Source: Rhodospirillaceae bacterium
GTDB taxonomy: Bacteria; Pseudomonadota; Alphaproteobacteria; Thalassobaculales; Thalassobaculaceae
Reading direction: 5' to 3'
Length of the DNA: 34,478 nucleotides
NCBI GenBank assembly: GCA_018699735.1
Contig: JABIRP010000203.1
Location: 1 to 34,478 of the forward strand
The notes beneath the pieces are model-generated. The model had not been told where the DNA came from. It ran no database searches and saw nothing but the letters and a program-made list of their open reading frames with translations. A program made the translations under genes and the position numbers. Shown piece after piece: positions 24,163 through 34,160 of the stretch (the stretch's first letter is position 1; each line of letters begins with the position of its first letter).

Positions 24163-26274
24163 CTACCTCGTCAAAAGCACATCGACGACGGCAACCTGCC
24201 CCGAGCCGGCGCGAACCACGATCGGATTTAAGTCGCAGGCTTTTACATGATCGCCGATTTCACTCGCCATCGTCGATAGGTTTGCGATCAACTCGGCGAG
24301 CGGGCCTGGGTCGGTCTTTGGGATGAGGTTTCTATAACCTTCCATCCGTTTTCCCAGTTTCGTCTCGGCGATGAGCGCTTTCGCCTCATCCACGGTCAAT
24401 GGCCCCAGCGCCATCGCGTGGTCGGCGAAGAGCTCGACCAAAGTTCCGCCGGTGCCGGCTATTATTTTGACGCCGAACGGCGGTGCCGCCACGAACCCGG
24501 CCACGGCTTCCAGATCGCCGTGAAATTCCTCCTGAAGCTCAAATCCGTCGATGGCTGCCTCCGGCGCGCTTTTCCTGATGTTCTCGGCGATTGTCCTGAT
24601 CGCGGCATCCAACCCGTCCATATCCTTAACACCAAGGATCACACCGCCAAGCTCGGATCGGTGGGAAATATCCTTCGATGCGACTTTGACGACCAGGGGA
24701 AATCCGATCTCTGCAACCCGCGTCACCGCTTCTTCTGGGGTTTTCACCACGAGTGACCGGATGGTGGGAATGCCGTAGGCGTTCAAGGTCCGATACGAAT
24801 TCCGCAGCGATATTTGGGCATCGAGGCTTTCGCTTTCCTCTTCGAGATAGCTCGAAACTTGCTGCCGGGGAGATTGTTCGCCCTGAGTTCCAGACGCGGC
24901 GATCGTCTTGTGAGGCGGCCGCGTGGACAGTGCCCGTATCCCGACGAGACCTTCGCGCAAACCGCTTACGATTGGGATGCCATGGGCTTCGAACTTCGCC
25001 CTGATATCGGGATGAATTTCTTCCGAAGTTGGAGATATCGCGACCACGGGCTTGTCGGTCTCGAGCGTGCTTTTGCAATACGAATCAATGGGGCCGCTAT
25101 AGGATTCGAGTGAACGTTCGTTAAGTCCGGCCTGGCAGTCCTGTATCACTGCGATGACATCCGATGTATCACCGCCGAGGATCGTCTTGATGGATCCGAC
25201 CGTATCGCGAGCCCCGGGATCCACGACCGCGCCGAAGTCGATTGGGTTTTGCCCCATGGAACCTGGGAGTTGCTCCCGCAAGCGCGCTTCGACCGGGTTA
25301 CCAAACTCGGCAAGCTCAAGGCCCACCGATGTCGCGACGTCACAGGCAAGCGCAGTCTGGCCACCTGAAATTCCAGCGATGGCCACCGCCGTGCAGTTCT
25401 CTCTGTGCCCATATCGCAGCAAGATTTCCAGGGCCGCATTCAGCTCGTCGTAATCATCGACCGATGCAATGCCATTCGCTTCGAAGAAAAGCCGGTAGGT
25501 GTCGGCATCGCTCGTCATTGAGCCGGTGTGAGCAAGTGTCGCGGCTGAACCGGCTTCGGACTTGCCCACTTTCAGGACGACGAGAGACTTTTTGTTGGTG
25601 AATATCAATTCGGCCGCGCGCGAAAACGCCGAGGGGTCCTTGATGGCCTCCAGGACAACGCCAATCGCCGTTGTCTCATCATCTTCTGCCAGCCATCGCA
25701 TGTAATCGGCGGCCGTTAGTTGATACTCACTGCCAACCGTTATGATTTTCGAGATCCCGAACTCCGCTGAATTCATCAACGTGATTGCGGCTGAGCCGGA
25801 TTGGGCAATTAGGGAAACATTTCCGGGTCTCGGTTTGCTCGAGGTTTTGGCCGGATATAAATAGATCCCATGCGTCAGATTGATGAGCCCCATACAGTTG
25901 GGGCCGTGGATATTCAGGGCGCATTGATCGGCGACAGACTGAAATCGGTCGATTTCGGCCTTCGAGAATCCCGAGGCATAAAATATAGCCGACTTTACAT
26001 CCCGCTTTTCCAGTTCCAGCGCCGTTTCCGCTGCGGCGGAGGCGGGAACTGAGGCAATCGCCAGGTCGATACCCTCCGGCAAATCACTGATGGATTTGAC
26101 TGTGGCAAGACCTTGAATTGATGTCGCGTCTCGGTGTATCGGGATTATCTGGCCTTGATACCCACGGCTTAGCAGGTTGTCGATTACGGTGTTCCCCTGC
26201 GCCATCTTTTTGCCGGACGCACCCAGTATGGCCACAGTTCTTGGTTTTATGAGAGATGAGACATCTCTTTCCAT
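24163..26274 (-). CDS. NDP-forming acyl-CoA synthetase / acetate-CoA ligase (ADP-forming)-like
   Basis: N-terminal CoA-binding domain (IKPRTVAILGASGKKMAQGNTVIDNLLSRGYQGQIIPI), GPNCMGLIN, central ligase domain, C-terminal ATP-grasp (FPLVVKVASKDISHRSELGGVILGV). Confidence 0.87.
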   Translation of the reverse strand: MERDVSSLIKPRTVAILGASGKKMAQGNTVIDNLLSRGYQGQIIPIHRDATSIQGLATVKSISDLPEGIDLAIASVPASAAAETALELEKRDVKSAIFYASGFSKAEIDRFQSVADQCALNIHGPNCMGLINLTHGIYLYPAKTSSKPRPGNVSLIAQSGSAAITLMNSAEFGISKIITVGSEYQLTAADYMRWLAEDDETTAIGVVLEAIKDPSAFSRAAELIFTNKKSLVVLKVGKSEAGSAATLAHTGSMTSDADTYRLFFEANGIASVDDYDELNAALEILLRYGHRENCTAVAIAGISGGQTALACDVATSVGLELAEFGNPVEARLREQLPGSMGQNPIDFGAVVDPGARDTVGSIKTILGGDTSDVIAVIQDCQAGLNERSLESYSGPIDSYCKSTLETDKPVVAISPTSEEIHPDIRAKFEAHGIPIVSGLREGLVGIRALSTRPPHKTIAASGTQGEQSPRQQVSSYLEEESESLDAQISLRNSYRTLNAYGIPTIRSLVVKTPEEAVTRVAEIGFPLVVKVASKDISHRSELGGVILGVKDMDGLDAAIRTIAENIRKSAPEAAIDGFELQEEFHGDLEAVAGFVAAPPFGVKIIAGTGGTLVELFADHAMALGPLTVDEAKALIAETKLGKRMEGYRNLIPKTDPGPLAELIANLSTMASEIGDHVKACDLNPIVVRAGSGQVAVVDVLLTR

Positions 26275-26316
26275 AAGACCTCCTCAATGCAGATTTCCGG
26301 GATGTTCACTGATTAA

Positions 26317-27243
26317 TTAGTAGAGAGACGGCTCTTCGAAAAATTTCTTCGCATTATGATAAAACCACTTCTCCAATACCTTTTCCTTGAGCGGCAGCTG
26401 ACGGTATTCGCTTACCAGGTCATCGAATGGGCAATTAAACAGATAGCGTGACAACCCAATCATTATTTTGTCCTGGAGGCGCGTGTTGCCGAACTGCAGC
26501 AACATTTCCCAACCGGACCCGGGTTTCGCAAAGTAGCGAGGACGATGCGCCGACGTATCACAGTATAGATTTGGATGCCGGCTCAGCAGGCCAACCATAT
26601 CGGCGACCCACGGCCAGCCACCCAGCCCGGCCATGATTTTTAGCTCCGGAAAATCGATCGCAATCTGATCAAGATGCCTCGGATGGCCCAGATCGTAAGG
26701 CCTATCGTTCGCATAATTCATCGTGCTGTAGATCTTGACCGGAATACCGAGTTCTACGCATTTCGCATAGAGAGGGTAATACCGTCGGTCACTGGCCGGC
26801 AGGCAATTGCTGAGCGAGGTTACCCGAAAACCATTAGCCCCATCTTCGCGTACAAGGCGCTCAAGTTCGCGCACCGCGCGCATGCCATCCATCGGATCCA
26901 GCAGGGCAAACATCTTAAACCGGTTGGGGTGCTTGCGATGAATTTCGCCAATCTCGCTATTCGCCATGCCAACCAGGAAGCCATATTCAATACTGGCTTG
27001 ATCCATATCGGCGATGAGTGCCTCAAACTGCCGACCCACCTCATCGGGCCCTAGGGGTTTAGGCGGCACCTGCGTCGGGTCCTTGCCGAAGACCGTGGCA
27101 TAGTTTGAGAACCCATATCCCACTGGCCGATCCAGCGGTTCGCCGGTCGGGGTCCCAGGCCGCCCTCTGGTCGCGACCTCGGCTCGGGCCGCGGCTTCTG
27201 ATTTGGGGGCTTCGATTTCAAGATCCACGATACGTGTTGTCAT
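26317..27243 (-). CDS. amidohydrolase-2 (metal-dependent TIM-barrel hydrolase) family protein
   Basis: HPRHLDQIAIDFPELKIMAGLGGWPWVADMVGLLSRHPNLYCDTSAHRPRYF..., typical of the amidohydrolase_2 fold. Confidence 0.8.
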   Translation of the reverse strand: MTTRIVDLEIEAPKSEAAARAEVATRGRPGTPTGEPLDRPVGYGFSNYATVFGKDPTQVPPKPLGPDEVGRQFEALIADMDQASIEYGFLVGMANSEIGEIHRKHPNRFKMFALLDPMDGMRAVRELERLVREDGANGFRVTSLSNCLPASDRRYYPLYAKCVELGIPVKIYSTMNYANDRPYDLGHPRHLDQIAIDFPELKIMAGLGGWPWVADMVGLLSRHPNLYCDTSAHRPRYFAKPGSGWEMLLQFGNTRLQDKIMIGLSRYLFNCPFDDLVSEYRQLPLKEKVLEKWFYHNAKKFFEEPSLY

Positions 27244-27303
27244 CAGGTCCGCCTTAAATGCCTAGTGGCTCCACCGCTTTAAATGAAGTGGCAACGTCGC
27301 ATC

Positions 27304-28836
27304 CTAAGCCTTAGCAGTCAGATTTCCCTCTGCGGCCATTTGCATCAGCATCCCTCTGTCGATCTTATTGGTTCCGGCCAAAGGCATCTCGTCGAGGGTG
27401 ATGACGCTGCGGGGAAATTGAAAGGCCGGGCCATTCTCGCGCGCGTAATGCTGGATCGCCGCCTCATCAATCTCATGCCCTGCGACCGGCACCACAAAGG
27501 CGATCGGAGCATGTCCACGCACGGGGTCTTCCAATGGTACGACGCTTGCCTGATCGATATCAGGATGCATTTCCAGCAACCGCTCGACATCACCCGGAAA
27601 GACATTCTCGCCGTTGCAAACGAACATGTCGTCCTCCCGGCCGGTGATGAAGTAGAACCCGTTCTCATCCCGGGTCATGACGTCCTTGGTGTGGTACCAG
27701 CCATCGACCACCACTTCGGCCATCTTCTCTGGCAGGTTCTTGTAGCCGGTGAGGTTCGATGGGCTGCGCGCCTCCAGCACGCCGGTATTTTCATCCGGCC
27801 CACCAACAAGGCGCAATTCCATTCCTGGAGCTGCGTAGCCAAGCGACAGTTTCGGGCGGGCAAGACCGTCGGGATGCGCCCCAAAGGCCGACGGGCCGTG
27901 CTCGGTCGTGCCATAAAAATTTGAGACATTTGCGGTCGGGAAATGCGATTGCACCTCATCGAACAAGGCCTCGGTCAACGGCGCCGATCCCATGCTGAGG
28001 CGCTCGACCGAAGACAGATCGCTTGCCGCGAGCGTTTCTTTTTCCCGGACCGCCAGCGCCAGCATCGTCGGGACCGACGTGACCCACGTGACGGCGTATT
28101 CGGAAATCGCGCGAATATAGTCATCGGCCTTGAAGCGCGGCATCAGAACAGCGGTCGCGTTCATGTAAAGCGCCATCTTCGATATAAAGAGCGCGTTCAT
28201 GTGGTACTGCGGTGCCGCGATCAACAGCCGCTGGCGCGCGAGTTCTGCTCGATCCCCTTCCCAACGCGAGAGCGCAAAAAGTTGCCCCTCATGCGACAGC
28301 AGCACCCCTTTCGGCATTCCCGTTGAACCGGAGGTGTAGAGGATCATCGCTGTTTCCTCCGGCTCCGGCGAGACGATTTCAAACGGCCCCGGATCAAGCA
28401 GGCCGGCAAAATCATCGGCGCTCGAACCGTCAAGTGAGATTACCGGGTAGGTGTCTGGACAGACTCCTGCCCGATCGGCATCGGCGAGGATCAGCCGCGT
28501 CTCCGAATCCGTCAGAATGTGCTCAATGGTCTTCAGTGGCTGCTTGTAATTGACCGGAACAGCAACCAGTCCGGCCCGCAATATGCCCATATAGGCCGCG
28601 AAGTAGGCTACCGAATTCTCGGCGACAATAGCCACCGCATCGCCCCGCTCCAAACCGCGCGCACGCAGGCCGCGGGCGACGGCATTGGCAAGCTCGTCCA
28701 TCGCGCGATGTGAATACCTATGCGGCTGTCCATCAGTATCGGGGCCGATCCCGGAAAGATCGATGAAAGCGGTCTTGTCGAGGTCGCGTTCGCGCTGGAC
28801 CAACCCTCCGAGATTAGTTTGCAACCCATCCGCCAT
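27304..28836 (-). CDS. AMP-dependent synthetase/ligase (fatty-acyl/aryl-CoA ligase-like)
   Basis: TAMILYTSGSTGMPKGVLLSHEG P-loop; NFYGTTEHGPS; GWYHTKDVMTRDENGFYFITGREDDMFVCNGENVFPGDVE. Confidence 0.9.
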   Translation of the reverse strand: MADGLQTNLGGLVQRERDLDKTAFIDLSGIGPDTDGQPHRYSHRAMDELANAVARGLRARGLERGDAVAIVAENSVAYFAAYMGILRAGLVAVPVNYKQPLKTIEHILTDSETRLILADADRAGVCPDTYPVISLDGSSADDFAGLLDPGPFEIVSPEPEETAMILYTSGSTGMPKGVLLSHEGQLFALSRWEGDRAELARQRLLIAAPQYHMNALFISKMALYMNATAVLMPRFKADDYIRAISEYAVTWVTSVPTMLALAVREKETLAASDLSSVERLSMGSAPLTEALFDEVQSHFPTANVSNFYGTTEHGPSAFGAHPDGLARPKLSLGYAAPGMELRLVGGPDENTGVLEARSPSNLTGYKNLPEKMAEVVVDGWYHTKDVMTRDENGFYFITGREDDMFVCNGENVFPGDVERLLEMHPDIDQASVVPLEDPVRGHAPIAFVVPVAGHEIDEAAIQHYARENGPAFQFPRSVITLDEMPLAGTNKIDRGMLMQMAAEGNLTAKA

Positions 28837-28904
28837 GCCAAAATCTCTCCTTCTTCCCGCACCTGTTAAAACGCCGTGTCATCGCAAGAAATCGCGGCAA
28901 TGGG

Positions 28905-29915
28905 TCATGGGACCAAAATAGCCTTGCCAACAATCTTCCGATCGATCAATTCGCCGAGAGACGTCGGCAACTCCTCTAGAGGACGCACCGAATGAAGTGC
29001 CGGTCGAATCTTACCGTCTTTGACCAAATCTAGAAGCGACTCGAGGTCGGACCTGTTCCAGCCGTTCGAGCCCAAGATCTCAAATTCGAATGACCAAATG
29101 TAACGAATGTCGGTTTTCGGATCGTACCCATTCGTGGCACCACAGGTCAGCAGACGCCCCTCCCGCTTCAGAGCGCGAAAACATTCGGTCCATGAGTCCC
29201 CGCCGTTGTAGTTGACGATGACATCAGCGCCGCCGCTCTCAGCGAAAACCCGGGGCTTGCCCCAAAGGTCTCGGATGAACGCGACATAGTTCTCGCTGGA
29301 GGTGTCGATCACGTGGTCCGCGCCGAGCGCTTTGAGTTTTTCCGCCTTTTCCTTGGAGCTCGTGCAGGCTGCAACCTCCGCCCCGACCATTTTAGCCAAC
29401 TGGATACAACAACTGCCGACGCCGCCGCTCGCGCCCAAGACCAACACCTTGTCCCCGGCACTCACCCGGCCCCGGTGCAACATCATCCGATGCGCGGTGC
29501 CATAGGCGATCGGCAGGGCAGCAGCATCCTCGAACGATACGCCATCAGGGATCGCAATCAGGTTTTGCTCGGGCACGGAGATATATTCACAAGCGCCGCC
29601 GGTGACCGTCTCCCCCAGAACACCGCCTTTTTCGTGCATCATCGGGTCGATCAGCACGCTCTGCCCAACCGCCCATTTGTCCGCGCCGACGTCAGATCCG
29701 ATTTCGACGATCTCGCCTGCGACGTCTCCACCGGGGATCATTGGCAGCGGCGTCTTCAGTCCGGGGATCTGCTGTAAAATCATCGGGTCGAATCCGTTAA
29801 GCGCCACGGCTCTCACACGGACCATGCATTCGGTCGCCAACAACTCCGGTTTGGGGATGTCCGTGTACTGAAGCTGTTCGAGACCGCCATGCTCGTGGAA
29901 GACAATTGCTTTCAT
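28905..29915 (-). CDS. zinc-type alcohol dehydrogenase / quinone oxidoreductase family (MDR) protein
   Basis: MKAIVFHEHGGLEQLQYTDIPKPE; IPGGDVAGEIVEIGSDV; VLVLGASGGVGSCCIQLAKMVGAEVAACTSS. Confidence 0.88.
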   Translation of the reverse strand: MKAIVFHEHGGLEQLQYTDIPKPELLATECMVRVRAVALNGFDPMILQQIPGLKTPLPMIPGGDVAGEIVEIGSDVGADKWAVGQSVLIDPMMHEKGGVLGETVTGGACEYISVPEQNLIAIPDGVSFEDAAALPIAYGTAHRMMLHRGRVSAGDKVLVLGASGGVGSCCIQLAKMVGAEVAACTSSKEKAEKLKALGADHVIDTSSENYVAFIRDLWGKPRVFAESGGADVIVNYNGGDSWTECFRALKREGRLLTCGATNGYDPKTDIRYIWSFEFEILGSNGWNRSDLESLLDLVKDGKIRPALHSVRPLEELPTSLGELIDRKIVGKAILVP

Positions 29916-30343
29916 CTGTCTCTCAAAATCCTAATTGTTGAACTCGTGGAGAAAACCGTGAGGACCACCGGAGAAAACGTCCAAGACTAGGGCCGCTTGC
30001 CCATGAGGATGGGGGAGCCGCCCGCCCCTCGATGATGCTCTCTCAAACCGAATATGATCACGTCGGAAATGCTTTCGCAAGCCATACGCCGCGCCAAAAT
30101 AATGTGTGGATCGGTTGCGAATGATCGGCTTCAGGATTGTGTTCCGGTGATATCTTGTGCGGAAATTTGGGACTCAAACCTCATCTCACAAGCTGAATTG
30201 GCGATAGAAATTGGTTGCCTAAATCACTGTCTTTTGACCTGATCTCCATCAGCCATCACTATTCAAGCCAACGGCATCGGCTAAAATGCCGTCATAATTG
30301 TTTCATCAGACAAATCTCGGTTTATAAAAATGGGAGAAAACCA

Positions 30344-30655
30344 ATGATCAAGGTCAGTGTGCTCTATCCGAATGTCGAGGGCAGCAAGTTCGACATGGAT
30401 TACTATTGCAACAGCCACATTCCCATGGTGAGAGATCGCTTGGGCGCTGCCTGTACCGGAGCCTCGGTCGACGGCGGCCTTGGCGGCGGCGCACCCGGAG
30501 CACCAGCGACCTACATCGCCATGGGCAATATCTTCTTCAACAGCGTGGAAGAATTTCAGGCCGCCTTTGGCCCGCATGCCGCGGAGATCATGGGTGACAT
30601 TCCCAACTACACCGATATCGAGCCCGTCATCCAGGTCAGTGAAGTGAAACTCTGA
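30344..30655 (+). CDS. EthD-family protein
   Basis: MIKVSVLYPNVEGSKFDMDYYCNSHIPMVRDRLG...; start at ATG 30344 with upstream GGGAGAA rather than 30215. Confidence 0.82.
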   Translation: MIKVSVLYPNVEGSKFDMDYYCNSHIPMVRDRLGAACTGASVDGGLGGGAPGAPATYIAMGNIFFNSVEEFQAAFGPHAAEIMGDIPNYTDIEPVIQVSEVKL

Positions 30656-30671
30656 GGCGTAAGGAGAGCCA

Positions 30672-31529
30672 ATGTCGCATTCGACTGTCGTCAAACCAGG
30701 GGTTTATATGCGCCACGAGCCTGCCGACCCCAAAGTGCCGGTGCTGGTCGATGTGTCTCGCAGTGGGCGGGAATACCCGCATGATTTCCGCTCACCGATC
30801 CCATTCACGGTCCTGCATGACAACGTCTCAATGTATGTTGAGGAGCTGTGCGGTGCGGCCCCCGACCTGGGGGCAACTCTGCTCTATGCCTGTTTCCCCA
30901 ACACCTATGTCGACACAAACCGCAGTGCCGCTGACATCGACGAACGATTGATCGATGGAAAATGGCCAGGGCCAATTGAGCAGAGTGACTTCACCGAGCG
31001 CGGCCTTGGGCTGATCAAGCGCCTGTCGCGCTATGGTGAGGATATGCAGGAGCGAAAACTGACGGTCGCAGAGGTCCAAGCCCGCCTCGACGACTATCAC
31101 GAGCCCTATCATCAAGAGCTGGCGCGCATTCTGGCCAAGATCAGAGCGGCGCACGGCCGCGCTTATCAGGTCTCATGCCATTGCATGTCAGCGGTCGGTG
31201 CGCCAACCCATGCCGACCCAGGCCAGGACCGCGCCGACTTTAATCTCGGCGACGTGCACGGCACGACATGCTCGCCAGAGTTCATAGAGTTCGCGACAAA
31301 GACACTGGAAGATCTGGGTCATTCGGTCAGCGTAAACTTCCCCTATTACGGCGGTTACCTGACCCGGCGGCACAGTGACCCAACGAACCAGGTCGAGAGC
31401 CTCTTCGTCGAGATCAACAAGCGGATGTTCATCGACACCAAGAGCTTCAAGCGGACCGATGGTTTTCCGGCGGTCAAGGCTTCAATGGACCGCCTGATCG
31501 AGGCAATCTGTGAATATGCCGTCAAGTGA
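30672..31529 (+). CDS. N-formylglutamate amidohydrolase-like protein
   Basis: VPVLVDVSRSGREYP; NTYVDTNRSAADID; YHEPYHQELARIL; CHCMSAVG; NLGDVHGTTCSPEF; VSVNFPYYGGYLTRRH. Confidence 0.83.
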   Translation: MSHSTVVKPGVYMRHEPADPKVPVLVDVSRSGREYPHDFRSPIPFTVLHDNVSMYVEELCGAAPDLGATLLYACFPNTYVDTNRSAADIDERLIDGKWPGPIEQSDFTERGLGLIKRLSRYGEDMQERKLTVAEVQARLDDYHEPYHQELARILAKIRAAHGRAYQVSCHCMSAVGAPTHADPGQDRADFNLGDVHGTTCSPEFIEFATKTLEDLGHSVSVNFPYYGGYLTRRHSDPTNQVESLFVEINKRMFIDTKSFKRTDGFPAVKASMDRLIEAICEYAVK

Positions 31530-31584
31530 GCCTTAGGCGACTTCATGCCACCTAAGACCCAGAACACATCGGGAGAATAAAACC

Positions 31585-33306
31585 ATGGCACCAGCGGAAT
31601 CGAATGGCGGCGGCCAAGGGGACCGTATCATCCCCACTTATCAGGCACTCGCCGAAGACATCAAGGCCATGGGCATCGATATCGTATTCGGCCTGATGAG
31701 CGATGACACTGCGGTTTTCGCGGTAACCCTTGATGCCCTCGGAATTGTCTTTCACGGCGCCCGGCACGAGAACACCGCCATCGGCATGGCGGAGGGTTTC
31801 TCGATCGCCACCGGTCGCCTGGGGATTGCGATTATCGGACGCGGCCCGGCGACGGCCAATGGGCTGCATGCCGCCACATTCGCAAGCCGTACTGGTGCGA
31901 AGGTGTTGATCATTTACGGCGAAGAGATGGTCGACGGTGGGGCATTGAACACACTTGGTCCCGACTACAAGAGTTTCAATGCCAACGGCGTACTGTCCGC
32001 CGCCGGACTGAAGACCTTCGTTCCGACCAGCGCCGAGACCGCCAGACCAATGTTGGCCGATGCCGCCGCCGCCGCGATGCGGGGCCGCGCGGTGACCCTG
32101 AACCTACCGGTTAATGTGCAGCACGCTAATCTGCAGACAAACGGGCAAATGCCACCGGTACTAGAGCCAACGTCAATCCCCGCCGCGACTCCCAAAGCCA
32201 AGGCCATTGAAACCGCTGCCGCTTTGCTGCGCAACGCCCGCAAACCGTTGATTGTCGGAGGCTACGGAGCCTTCCGCGCCGGAGCCGGCGAAGCGCTGGA
32301 AAAATTGGCGGAACGAATTGGCGGATTGCTGGTCACCTCCGCCAAGGGCAAGGATATGTTTCGGGACAGCCCCTACAACATGGGCATCATCGGATCGTTC
32401 TCGCATTCCGCCGCCAGACGCTATGCCGAGCAAGCGGACTGCGTTATCGTCTTTGGCGCTGGACTCAATTTCTTCACCTCCAGCTTCGGCGAGTCCATGC
32501 CTGACGTGCCCTTGATCCAGGTCGATGCCAACCGCGCCCATATCGGCCGCTGGCTGGATGCCGACGTGGCGGTGGTGGGCGACGCGCGAATTGCCGCCGA
32601 GAACCTGCTGGAAGCAATCCCTGATCGACCAATCGCCGACAAGCCTTTCCACTCGGAAGCTGTCCGTCAGGACCTGGCTGCGTTCGATATCGCCAACGAC
32701 TTTCAGCCCGCAAATACCACGCGTACGATCGACCCAAGATCGCTGGCGCTGGAACTTGACCGGATGCTGCCCAAGGACCGCAACATGGTCTATGACGCGG
32801 GGAATTTTCTGGGCGTGGTGCCGTATATTTCAGTGCCTGGGCCAGGCCATTTTAAGATGACGAACGATTTCGCGTCGATCGGTCTCGGATTTGGTGCGGC
32901 TTTAGGCTTCGCCAAGGCAAGGCCCGACACGCCGACCATTCTGGTGATCGGTGACGGCGGGTTCATGATGACCATGGGCGAACTAGAAACCGTTGTGCGC
33001 GAGGACCTGCCTTTGGTCATCGTGGTGATGAACGATTGCGCCTATGGCGCCGAACTACATTTCCTGAGGATGCGTCAGTTGCCGGTCGCGAAATCGGTTT
33101 TCCCAGACGTCGACTTCGCACCGATCGCCGCCGGGTTCGGCTTCGATGCCCACACCATCCGCTCGCTCGACGCGCTTCGGGAACTCGCGCCGCTGCTAGC
33201 AGCACCGGATGGCCCGATCTTCCTAGATTGCAAGATCAACGCCGACGTCGCCGCCCCCTTCATGAGCGAGGTCGCCGCCTTCGAGGCACGCCACGAGGGC
33301 GACTGA
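31585..33306 (+). CDS. thiamine pyrophosphate-dependent enzyme (acetolactate synthase / benzoylformate decarboxylase-like)
   Basis: HENTAIGMAEGFSIATGRLGIAI; central NAD/FAD-like fold; GDGGFMMTMGELETVVREDLPLVIVVMNDCAYG ThDP-binding motif. Confidence 0.9.
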   Translation: MAPAESNGGGQGDRIIPTYQALAEDIKAMGIDIVFGLMSDDTAVFAVTLDALGIVFHGARHENTAIGMAEGFSIATGRLGIAIIGRGPATANGLHAATFASRTGAKVLIIYGEEMVDGGALNTLGPDYKSFNANGVLSAAGLKTFVPTSAETARPMLADAAAAAMRGRAVTLNLPVNVQHANLQTNGQMPPVLEPTSIPAATPKAKAIETAAALLRNARKPLIVGGYGAFRAGAGEALEKLAERIGGLLVTSAKGKDMFRDSPYNMGIIGSFSHSAARRYAEQADCVIVFGAGLNFFTSSFGESMPDVPLIQVDANRAHIGRWLDADVAVVGDARIAAENLLEAIPDRPIADKPFHSEAVRQDLAAFDIANDFQPANTTRTIDPRSLALELDRMLPKDRNMVYDAGNFLGVVPYISVPGPGHFKMTNDFASIGLGFGAALGFAKARPDTPTILVIGDGGFMMTMGELETVVREDLPLVIVVMNDCAYGAELHFLRMRQLPVAKSVFPDVDFAPIAAGFGFDAHTIRSLDALRELAPLLAAPDGPIFLDCKINADVAAPFMSEVAAFEARHEGD

Positions 33307-33326
33307 CAGTTGGCAGCAAAGCCGGT

Positions 33327-34091
33327 TCAAACAAAACTCGCGCGCACCTCACCCATTTTTCCGAAATCGGCGACCGCGTGGTCGCCCGGCGAAATCGGCG
33401 TGATGCCGGTGCAGGTGCCGGTCATGACGATGTCACCGGCACAAAGCCCCCGGGTCGCGAGCGCCGGTTGACTGACACACCAGGCCAAAGCATCGAAAAC
33501 GTGGTCCCAAAGCAAAACCGACGAATTACCCTCGGCAACCGACTTGCCATTGACGGACAGGGTGATCGGGTAATTACCCAAATCATAATCGCCCCAATTC
33601 GAAATTGCCGGCCCAACGACCGTTCCCACGTTTACGCCACCATCGGCAATCACGCGATATCCAGCCCCAGCAAGCGCACCTTCGAACCGGGCGCCGACGA
33701 TCTCGAACGATGGGTGGATCGCTGCGACAACATTCTCAAGCTCGGCGCGGGTGTAGGGTGTCGGGCGTGCCGGTAGATCCGATTTCAATTTTATCGTGAT
33801 CTCGGTTTCGAGGCTGTGACCCGGAAGGATGCTTACCTCAGCGCCGTCAACATGGGTGTATTTGGCGAACAAGGGCCCGAGAAAGGGTTGCTCGACCCCC
33901 AGCACCGCGAACAAAGCCTCGACGGTCGCGCCAATCTTCCAGCCGATCACATCTAGCCCCGCCACTGAGATCATATCTGACTGGATCTTGTAGGCCTCGT
34001 CCTCACCTACCGGGCAACCATCGAAATCCGTCGGTATCTTCGTACCATTGGTCCGTGCCTCCCAAAGCGCCCGCGCCGCAGTATTCGCCAT
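33327..34091 (-). CDS. 2-keto-4-pentenoate hydratase / FAH-superfamily protein
   Basis: VIGWKIGATVEALFAVLGVEQPFLGPLF; HPSFEIVGARFEG; LAWCVSQPALATRGLCAGDIVMTGTCTGITPISPGDHAVADFG. Confidence 0.85.
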   Translation of the reverse strand: MANTAARALWEARTNGTKIPTDFDGCPVGEDEAYKIQSDMISVAGLDVIGWKIGATVEALFAVLGVEQPFLGPLFAKYTHVDGAEVSILPGHSLETEITIKLKSDLPARPTPYTRAELENVVAAIHPSFEIVGARFEGALAGAGYRVIADGGVNVGTVVGPAISNWGDYDLGNYPITLSVNGKSVAEGNSSVLLWDHVFDALAWCVSQPALATRGLCAGDIVMTGTCTGITPISPGDHAVADFGKMGEVRASFV

Positions 34092-34160
34092 TCTGGAAAT
34101 CCTTATTTTAGTTGGTTTCGCGAAGGATCTTACATTGATTTCAGATTAGACCCTTCGCAA

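Noticed and set aside
30054-30242. 62-aa ORF in the divergent intergenic region
   Set aside because: Short, no convincing Shine-Dalgarno or recognisable motif; likely noncoding regulatory region.
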